64,000 bases of DNA from Sulfurovum sp. UBA5198 (lineage in GTDB: Bacteria; Campylobacterota; Campylobacteria; Campylobacterales; Sulfurovaceae): assembly GCA_002412865.1 (NCBI GenBank), contig DHVW01000018.1, positions 1 to 64,000 of the forward strand, written 5' to 3'. Shown here in pieces: positions 58,427-64,000 of this stretch. Every line of letters starts with the position of its first letter. Positions within the stretch are counted from its first letter, which is position 1. Under the pieces are notes generated by a model. That model was not told the origin of the DNA. It saw only the letters and a list, made by a program, of their open reading frames with translations, and did not search any database. The translations under genes were made by a program, and so were the position numbers.

Positions 58427-59695
58427 ATGAATAGTTATCATAGCCTTACAAAACACTCTTATAAAAGTGTTCGGGATAAAGTCAATAGTATGGACTGGAG
58501 TACACAACCACTTCAATATAAAAGCTATAAAAATCATCTAAAAAGCATTGTATTGGATTTTGATAATGATATAAAACGATTTTTGTATCTAATTGGTGGA
58601 ATTACTGCAAAGAAGAGCTATCCTGGTGTGGAATATTTCGTGCGAAGTAACCCATCGGCTGGTGCATTGTATCCAAATGAGATATATTTTCAAGCTAGAA
58701 AAGTTGATGGCTTTGATGATGGGATTTATCATATCGATATCGAAAAAGGAGAAGCTCGACTGCTTTATTGTTTAGAAGAAGATGAGGGGGTTGAGTATCA
58801 TTTGGAAGATAAACGCCTCATTGATGGATTTATCTTTTTTGTTAGTGCAGTATATTATCGTAGCAGTTGGAAATATACAAATCGTGCATTTAGATATTGT
58901 TTGCTTGATGGTGGTCATATTTTGGGTTCTTTGGAGTTCAATGCTTACCTTTTGGATAAAACATATACTATATTTTATGATTTTGACAAGCCTCTGCTTA
59001 ACCAAAAGTTTGGCTTCAAGCGAGATGAGTTTATGATAAGTTGTATTGTCGTTGGTGTAAAAATAAAAAAGCAAAGTATGAGATTTGATATGAAGCTCGA
59101 ATATCAAAACCCTACTTTTATATTTGAGCCAAACGAGATGGTGGAAAATGGCTATAAGGACACATTAGAATTCATTGAAAAAGAGCCTGAGATATTGAAC
59201 CCTAGCTTTGATTTTAACAAATCAAGACTACAAGAGTCTATCATTACCCGTCGTTCTATTAGGGCTTTTAAACAAAAACCAATGAGTAGCAGTGAATTTG
59301 AGAAGATATGGAGCGTTTTAACACAACCAATCTCTAATGACTGCGATGAGCATATTGACATATATTATACTATTCATAATGTAGATGGGATATCACAAGG
59401 ACTCTATAAAAACAAAACCCTAATCACACAAGCAAATTTTAGCCAAAAATCAAGATATTTAGCACTAGAGCAAGACATAGGCGGACAAAGTGGTGTCACC
59501 TTTTACTTGACATCCAAAGCCAAAAACTATCAAGCTCTTTACCAAAAAGCAGGTATTTTGGGTCACCGACTCTATATCACAAGTGAATATTTGGGTATTG
59601 GGTGTAGTGGGATTGGGGCATATTATGATGATGAAGTGTGTGAATTTCTAAAAGATGAGACGATGGTGCTTTATATGGTAGCTATTGGGAGATAA
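58427..59695 (+). CDS. SagB/ThcOx-type nitroreductase-fold oxidoreductase
   Basis: A 422-residue protein with two nitroreductase-like halves. The first has VRSNPSAGALYPNEIYFQAR near residue 80 and WKYTNRAFRYCLLDGGHILGSL near 160, and the second has ESIITRRSIRAFKQKPMSSSEF near 270 and LGHRLYITSEYLGIGCSGIGAYYDDEV near 385. This is the SagB/ThcOx FMN dehydrogenase group, known from azole-forming peptide clusters, but no precursor peptide or YcaO partner is seen here. Convergent with nifK 500 bases away and followed by a GNAT gene two bases later. Confidence 0.85.
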   Translation: MNSYHSLTKHSYKSVRDKVNSMDWSTQPLQYKSYKNHLKSIVLDFDNDIKRFLYLIGGITAKKSYPGVEYFVRSNPSAGALYPNEIYFQARKVDGFDDGIYHIDIEKGEARLLYCLEEDEGVEYHLEDKRLIDGFIFFVSAVYYRSSWKYTNRAFRYCLLDGGHILGSLEFNAYLLDKTYTIFYDFDKPLLNQKFGFKRDEFMISCIVVGVKIKKQSMRFDMKLEYQNPTFIFEPNEMVENGYKDTLEFIEKEPEILNPSFDFNKSRLQESIITRRSIRAFKQKPMSSSEFEKIWSVLTQPISNDCDEHIDIYYTIHNVDGISQGLYKNKTLITQANFSQKSRYLALEQDIGGQSGVTFYLTSKAKNYQALYQKAGILGHRLYITSEYLGIGCSGIGAYYDDEVCEFLKDETMVLYMVAIGR

Positions 59696-59696
59696 A

Positions 59697-60137
59697 ATGA
59701 CAAGAAAAGCAACGAGTGAAGATATAGGTTTTTTGGTGACCCTGCTCAAAGAGCTTTTTACGCAAGAAGTTGAATTTGTATATGATGAGCAAGTGCAATA
59801 TAATGCTGTTAAAAAACTTTTAAATTCGCCTAATCTTGGGGATATTTTCGTGATAGAAGATGACAATAAGGTCGTAGGAATGGTTGTGCTTTTGTATACT
59901 TTTTCGACTGCTTTAGGTGAAACTGTTGCTATACTAGAAGATATGATTATCAACTCAGAGTATTGTAATCGTGGTTTTGGTAGCCAATTACTAAAATATG
60001 CAGTTAATATTGCTAAAAGTCAAAATATAAAAAGAATTACACTGCTCACAGATAAATTAAATGACAAAGCTCATAAGTTTTATAAAGAAAATGATTTTTT
60101 AAGCTCTTCAATGATACCTTTTAGAAGATTTATATAA
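59697..60137 (+). CDS. GNAT-family N-acetyltransferase
   Basis: About 146 residues with the acetyl-CoA-binding pattern ILEDMIINSEYCNRGFGSQLLKYAV (motif A, Arg-x2-Gly-x-Gly-like as NRGFGSQL) near residue 88 and a closing KAHKFYKENDFL near residue 131. Substrate unknown. ATG 59697 (MTRKATSED) is preferred, preceded by GGGAG at the end of the previous gene; a TTG at 59685 is possible. Follows the SagB-like gene by one base, so likely cotranscribed with it. Confidence 0.87.
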   Translation: MTRKATSEDIGFLVTLLKELFTQEVEFVYDEQVQYNAVKKLLNSPNLGDIFVIEDDNKVVGMVVLLYTFSTALGETVAILEDMIINSEYCNRGFGSQLLKYAVNIAKSQNIKRITLLTDKLNDKAHKFYKENDFLSSSMIPFRRFI

Positions 60138-60188
60138 ATTAGTTTTGTTTGACCTCCGTTGGACGGAAGCCACACAATAGATGACAGA

Positions 60189-61739
60189 CTATCTGACGCA
60201 GTCAAAAAAGAAGTCTGTTTGTGCAATGCCTTTTGTCTCTTCATCAAGTTGATCAAGAACGGCATTTGTAATCCAAGTTAGTAGATTCAAAGCACCTTTG
60301 TATCCACTAATAGAATATCTATGTAAGTGGTGTCTATCAAAGATAGGGAAGCCTATACGAATAAGCGGAGTACCTGTATCTCTGTAAAGCTCTTTACCAT
60401 AAACATTCCCAATCATGAAATCAACTGGCTCAGTAAATAGTAGGCTTCTTAGGTGCCACAAATCTTTATTTGGCCATACATGACATTCATCAGCCCAAAG
60501 TGATTTTGATATTATGGCTTTCATATCATCGCCCCAACCTTTTTTAGGTGCATTGTGACACAATACATGAGTCGGTATTCCACCCATTTCTACTATAAAT
60601 GATACAAGACCTAGCAAGAAGTCAGGATCTCCATAGATAGCGAATTTTTTACCATGCATATATGGATAACTATCTTGCATAGCATCAACAACTTGAGCTC
60701 TAAGGTCTGAAAGCTCTTTTGGTACAGCTTTGCCAGTTAGTTCGCTAAGTTTCATCACAAAAGCATCAGTCCCACTAAGACCAATTGGGTTACAAGTAAC
60801 ATACTCTTGCTTCCAGCTATTTTTAATAGTTTTGGCAGTTTGAGTGGTAGAGTATTTTTGTAAACTTATAGTAGCTTTTGCATTTATAGCTGTTTTTGCA
60901 TCAGCTAGTGTTGTACCGCCACTATAAAGTTTATACTCTCCTGCACCAGTATTCCATTGTGCTTCATGGTCACCCATCATTACAATTTTATCACTAAACA
61001 TACCAGCTATCTCTTTGACTTCAGCCAAAGAACCTAGATATGGTTCAAACCCTGGAATGATATTTATTCTCTCTTCATCTACAACTTTGTCCTCTTTGTT
61101 CTCTGGTGCAAGTTGCTCTAAGATTGATTTCATCATATTGTCATAACCAGTAATGTGGCTACCAACAAAAGAAGGTGTATGAGCATATGTTATCGCTATA
61201 TTATCAAGCTCGCCTTCGGCGTCATTTTTAGCACCAAGCACGAATGCATTGAGGTCATCACCAATAACTTCTGCCATACAAGTCGTACTCACAGCTATCA
61301 TGTCAGGCTTATACATTGCATTACAGTTTCTAAGACCCTCTTTCATATTTGTGAGTCCACCAAAAACCGCTGCACTTTCACTCATAGAGTCACTCACGCA
61401 TGGAGTTGGCTCTTTGAAGTGTCTAGTGAAGTAGCTTCTAAAGTATGCTACGCAACCATGGCTTCCATGAACATATGGCATTGTGTTCTCAAATCCTAGA
61501 CCAGCCATGATAGCACCAAGTGGCTGACAAGCTTTAGCAGGATTGACCGTAATAGCCTCACGAGCTAGATTTTGCTCTCTATATTCCCAGCTTTTTGTCC
61601 ATTCTGATATCTCTTCTACTTTTGCTGGGTTTACAGAACCCATATTACTTTCAAACTCTTTTTTGTTTTTCAATACTTGTTGGTATTCTGGTTTCAAAAA
61701 TAGTTTTTGTCCATTGACAATATTTTCTACATCTTGCAT
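60189..61739 (-). CDS. nifK: Nitrogenase molybdenum-iron protein beta chain
   Basis: A 516-residue subunit. P-cluster cysteines appear at about Cys71 (PAKACQPLGA), Cys96 (HGSHGCVAYFRSYFTRHF) and Cys154 (VSTTCMAEVIGDDL). The last is in the beta-type motif. The rest, including GDPDFLLGLVSFIVEMG and DFMIGNVYGKELYRDTGTPLIRIGFPIFDRHHLHR, follows NifK of Mo-nitrogenase. The gene starts after one base from nifD. A weak hairpin lies beyond the stop. The downstream neighbours are convergent. Confidence 0.97.
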   Translation of the reverse strand: MQDVENIVNGQKLFLKPEYQQVLKNKKEFESNMGSVNPAKVEEISEWTKSWEYREQNLAREAITVNPAKACQPLGAIMAGLGFENTMPYVHGSHGCVAYFRSYFTRHFKEPTPCVSDSMSESAAVFGGLTNMKEGLRNCNAMYKPDMIAVSTTCMAEVIGDDLNAFVLGAKNDAEGELDNIAITYAHTPSFVGSHITGYDNMMKSILEQLAPENKEDKVVDEERINIIPGFEPYLGSLAEVKEIAGMFSDKIVMMGDHEAQWNTGAGEYKLYSGGTTLADAKTAINAKATISLQKYSTTQTAKTIKNSWKQEYVTCNPIGLSGTDAFVMKLSELTGKAVPKELSDLRAQVVDAMQDSYPYMHGKKFAIYGDPDFLLGLVSFIVEMGGIPTHVLCHNAPKKGWGDDMKAIISKSLWADECHVWPNKDLWHLRSLLFTEPVDFMIGNVYGKELYRDTGTPLIRIGFPIFDRHHLHRYSISGYKGALNLLTWITNAVLDQLDEETKGIAQTDFFFDCVR

Positions 61740-61740
61740 C

Positions 61741-63207
61741 TTATGCCTCCTTCTCTTCTGTTTGCCATGGTGCTTTTGTATGCCCCCATACTGGTGAATT
61801 CATCGCAAGTTCCATGTCTTTTGCAAAAATTGCAAATGCATCATATCCGTGGTACGGACCGCTATAGTCCCAAGAGTGCATTTGTCTAAATGGAAGACCC
61901 ATTTTTTGGAATACATATTTCTCTTTTACGCCACTTGCCACAAGATCAGGTTTTAGTTTTTTAACAAATGCTTCAAGCTCATATTCATTAACATCATCAT
62001 AAATCAGTGTGCTTCTTGCAATCTCTTCTTTTGTTCTTTTGTAGTCATCACCATGACCGAACTCGTAACCAGTACCAACAACTTCCATGCCTAAATCTTC
62101 ATAAGCACCGATAACATGTCGTGGTCTAAGTCCACCAACATATAGCATTACTTGTTTGCCTTCTAGTTTTGGTTTGTATTTTGCAACAACAGCGTCAATC
62201 ATTGGTTGATATTTAGCTATCACAGCCTCTGTTTTTGCCTGTATCGTTTCATCAAACATAGCAGCTATCTTACGAAGACTCTCAGTAGTTTTAGTTGGTC
62301 CAAAGAAGTTGTATTCTATCCATGGCACTTCAAACTCTTGCTCCATATGTCTAGCTATGTAGTTCATAGAACGGTAACAATGCAATAGGTTTAGTTTTGC
62401 TTTTGGAGCTATTGCTAACTCTTTATATGTAGCATCACCACTCCATTGAGCGATAACTCTAAGACCCATCTCTTCTAGTAATATTCTAGAACTCCAAGCA
62501 TCACCACCAATATTATAATCTCCAATAATAGATACATCATAAGGCGTAGATTCAAAATCTTTTCTAGCCGCAGTATCTGGCATAACTTCATCTCTGATCG
62601 TATCATTTGCTATATGGTGACCTAGTGATTGGCTAACCCCTCTGAAACCTTCGCAAGATACAGCGATAGTAGGTTTTGAACTAATTTTTTTGTGCATTTT
62701 TGCTACTGCTTGAATATCATCTCCAATTAGACCAACTGGACATTCAGACTGAATAGTTATACCGTTATTTAGTGGAAATAATGCATCTATTTCTACAAGA
62801 GCTTTTTTGAGCTTTGTATCCCCACCAAAAACGATATCTTTTTCTGTAAAGTCTGTACTAAAATTCATAGTAACAAATGTATCAATACCTGTTGTTCCTA
62901 TATAATAGTTTCGTCTACCTGCACGGCTATATTGACCACAGCCTATTGGACCATGAGAGATATGTATCATATCTTTTACTGGACCCCAAACAACACCTTT
63001 TGATCCTGCGTATGCACAGCCTCTTTGGCTCATTACACCTGGAACAGTTTGTTTGTTGCTTTTTGCAGTATCACAAGCACCTTTAACGCCTTCTGGTGAA
63101 TCAACACCAAGGTGTTTTTCACGATTTTTTCTTATTTTCTCTGGATAACTCTCGAGAACTTCAGCAATTGCCTCTTTTTGTAAATTTTCTAAATGTAATG
63201 GACCCAT
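61741..63207 (-). CDS. nifD: Nitrogenase molybdenum-iron protein alpha chain
   Basis: A 488-residue subunit. P-cluster ligands are Cys64 (SQRGCAYAGS), Cys90 (HGPIGCGQYS) and Cys156 (QSECPVGLIGDD). FeMo-cofactor cysteine Cys277 lies in LLHCYRSMNYI, the gating His near 197 in SLGHH, and the cofactor His in QMHSWDYSGPYHGYDAF. These identify a molybdenum-type alpha chain. A strong AAGGAG site precedes the ATG. nifK follows after one base, and a gene of unknown function separates it from nifH. Confidence 0.98.
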   Translation of the reverse strand: MGPLHLENLQKEAIAEVLESYPEKIRKNREKHLGVDSPEGVKGACDTAKSNKQTVPGVMSQRGCAYAGSKGVVWGPVKDMIHISHGPIGCGQYSRAGRRNYYIGTTGIDTFVTMNFSTDFTEKDIVFGGDTKLKKALVEIDALFPLNNGITIQSECPVGLIGDDIQAVAKMHKKISSKPTIAVSCEGFRGVSQSLGHHIANDTIRDEVMPDTAARKDFESTPYDVSIIGDYNIGGDAWSSRILLEEMGLRVIAQWSGDATYKELAIAPKAKLNLLHCYRSMNYIARHMEQEFEVPWIEYNFFGPTKTTESLRKIAAMFDETIQAKTEAVIAKYQPMIDAVVAKYKPKLEGKQVMLYVGGLRPRHVIGAYEDLGMEVVGTGYEFGHGDDYKRTKEEIARSTLIYDDVNEYELEAFVKKLKPDLVASGVKEKYVFQKMGLPFRQMHSWDYSGPYHGYDAFAIFAKDMELAMNSPVWGHTKAPWQTEEKEA

Positions 63208-63232
63208 CTGTTTTCTCCTTTTATTTTAGAAT

Positions 63233-63598
63233 TTATGCGACTTTGATTCTATACAAATTCATATCATCAAATTTTCTACAAAAATCTTTTGTAGAATCTC
63301 CATCAACGGCTTTTGAAAGCTCGCTGATTTGATATTTATTTGTAAAGTAAACCATTTTAAAACCATCTTTTTCAGGCACATCTGATTTGTTATAATAATC
63401 TGCTAATGCAGTAAACAAAAATGAACCTGAAACAATAGTAAATGTCTCAATTATCTCACCCTTAGCCGTTTCGCCTGTAACCTCAATAGTCGAAAGACCA
63501 CTCAAGTCACCTGATTCTGTTTTTACTCTATCTATAACTACATCCATACTTACATCGTTGCCCATACTAGCTGGGAAGTGATAACCACATACAAACAT
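63233..63598 (-). CDS. Uncharacterised protein encoded between nifH and nifD
   Basis: A 121-residue protein. MFVCGYHFPASMGNDVSMDVVIDRVKTES and a second half IVSGSFLFTALADYYNKSDVPEKDGFKMVYFTNKYQ have mixed alpha/beta character. Two cysteines (residues 4 and about 107) but no ferredoxin-type cluster. AAAGGAA precedes the ATG. It lies in the nif transcript, 25 bases from nifD and about 80 from nifH. It is not a PII/GlnB protein, which sometimes occupies this slot (the PII T-loop motif is missing). Function unknown; association with nitrogenase is inferred from position. Confidence 0.82.
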   Translation of the reverse strand: MFVCGYHFPASMGNDVSMDVVIDRVKTESGDLSGLSTIEVTGETAKGEIIETFTIVSGSFLFTALADYYNKSDVPEKDGFKMVYFTNKYQISELSKAVDGDSTKDFCRKFDDMNLYRIKVA

Positions 63599-63677
63599 TT
63601 CATTTCCTTTGTCTATTTTATTTTATTTTTCTTCTTTACTAGAGGCAAATCCTCCAGCAAATTCATATAATTAATAA

Positions 63678-64000
63678 TTAAAGCTCTTCAGCTTTTTTAC
63701 CAACTGCATCTTCTTCAACTTCTTCTTCAAGACCAAATTTCATCAATAGATCTTCAAGATCATCCATCTCAAGTGGAGTTGGGATAACTTTTAGGTCATT
63801 TGCGATGATTTTTCTTGCTAGTTCTCTATATTCCATAGCTTGTTCACTATTTGGAGAGAACTCAACAACTGTCATTCTTCTAAGCTCAGCTCTTTGAACA
63901 TGGTTAGATCTAGGAACAAAGTGAATTAGCTGTGTGCCGATTTGAGTTGCAAGATTTTTTGACAAATCATATTCTCTATCTGTCATACGAGCATTACAAA
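63678..64000 (-). CDS. nifH: Nitrogenase iron protein, C-terminal part (cut by window end)
   Basis: The C-terminal 107 residues of dinitrogenase reductase, running off the right edge. CNARMTDREYDLSKNLATQ continues to QLIHFVPRSNHVQRAELRRMTVVEFSPNSEQAMEYRELARKII, which are typical of NifH. The acidic tail (EVEEDAVGKKAEEL) is a common NifH C-terminus. The P-loop and cluster cysteines lie outside the window. It heads the nifH-x-nifD-nifK unit, so its promoter, probably sigma54-type, would be off the right edge. Confidence 0.95.
   Translation of the reverse strand, partial: CNARMTDREYDLSKNLATQIGTQLIHFVPRSNHVQRAELRRMTVVEFSPNSEQAMEYRELARKIIANDLKVIPTPLEMDDLEDLLMKFGLEEEVEEDAVGKKAEEL

Noticed and set aside
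60150..60170. Hairpin CCGT-TGG-ACGG after nifK considered as a terminator
   Set aside because: The stem is short and no T-run follows on either strand.
61741..63207. Possible vanadium or iron-only nitrogenase
   Set aside because: The alpha chain has the molybdenum-type motifs and no delta subunit gene lies between nifD and nifK.

Overview
This is a window of an AT-rich chromosome from a Campylobacterota bacterium (the former Epsilonproteobacteria). I infer this from the gene content and order: a menaquinone-type UbiD, a hemC/proS/hemA/polyprenyl-synthase/DUF2018 run, a PEB4-like chaperone beside class II fba, queH-fabZ-lpxA-clpX-mreB-mreC-carB, and a molybdenum nitrogenase locus. A free-living, nitrogen-fixing relative of Sulfurimonas or Sulfurovum fits better than a host-restricted Helicobacter or Campylobacter. 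The genus cannot be settled from sequence reading alone. No rRNA, tRNA, CRISPR array, integrase or intact insertion sequence was seen.

Layout. Positions 1-12.6 kb are mostly minus-strand housekeeping: an epimerase, a phasin-like protein and UbiB-like kinase (plus strand), then UbiD, HemC, a DsbG-like protein, FxsA, ProS, HemA, a polyprenyl synthase, DUF2018, an FtsL-like protein and RsmH. Positions 12.7-29.8 kb hold a UvrD-type helicase, an RhlE-type helicase, a methyltransferase that looks leaderless, Fba with two SurA/PEB4-type proteins, Nth, PPK2, PhoX, PepD, an EamA exporter, ABC-F, a b-type cytochrome and a HAD phosphatase.

Positions 29.7-43.3 kb are an accessory-rich stretch. It begins with a peptidoglycan-recycling operon (anmK-amgK-murU) headed by a toxin-antitoxin pair, then an Mrr-type nuclease, then a hemL operon that also carries an AtpZ-like protein, a peptidoglycan amidase and a sodium:solute symporter. 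After these come a second RelE-type pair, ankyrin, XRE and HepT/MntA modules, an L,D-transpeptidase and a MITE-like inverted-repeat element. Palindromic repeats are scattered here, and four copies lie in frame inside anmK. Gene scars are also visible, including an in-frame copy of the L,D-transpeptidase 3' end beyond the HepT/MntA pair.

Positions 43.3-57.6 kb are plus-strand core genes: lpxB, queH, fabZ, lpxA, clpX, mreB, mreC, carB, a Sua5-like protein and a HIT-like protein, followed by a zinc-uptake operon znuACB with a divergent Cys-rich small protein. Positions 57.6-64 kb hold an ankyrin gene, a small gene broken by an in-frame TAA, a SagB-type oxidoreductase and a GNAT acetyltransferase. 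Facing these are nifH (partial), a 121-residue gene of unknown function, nifD and nifK on the minus strand.

How the genes work together. hemC, hemA and hemL cover parts of the C5 tetrapyrrole route. AnmK, AmgK, MurU, the amidase, the L,D-transpeptidase and mreBC all concern the cell wall. The HAD phosphatase convergent with murU is a candidate for the otherwise unassigned MurNAc-6-phosphate phosphatase step. I found no single obviously new system. The most notable observations are the palindromic repeat family inside anmK, the scars beside HepT/MntA and between phoX and the CZB-like gene, the terminal-inverted-repeat element upstream of lpxB, and the interrupted gene beside the nif locus.
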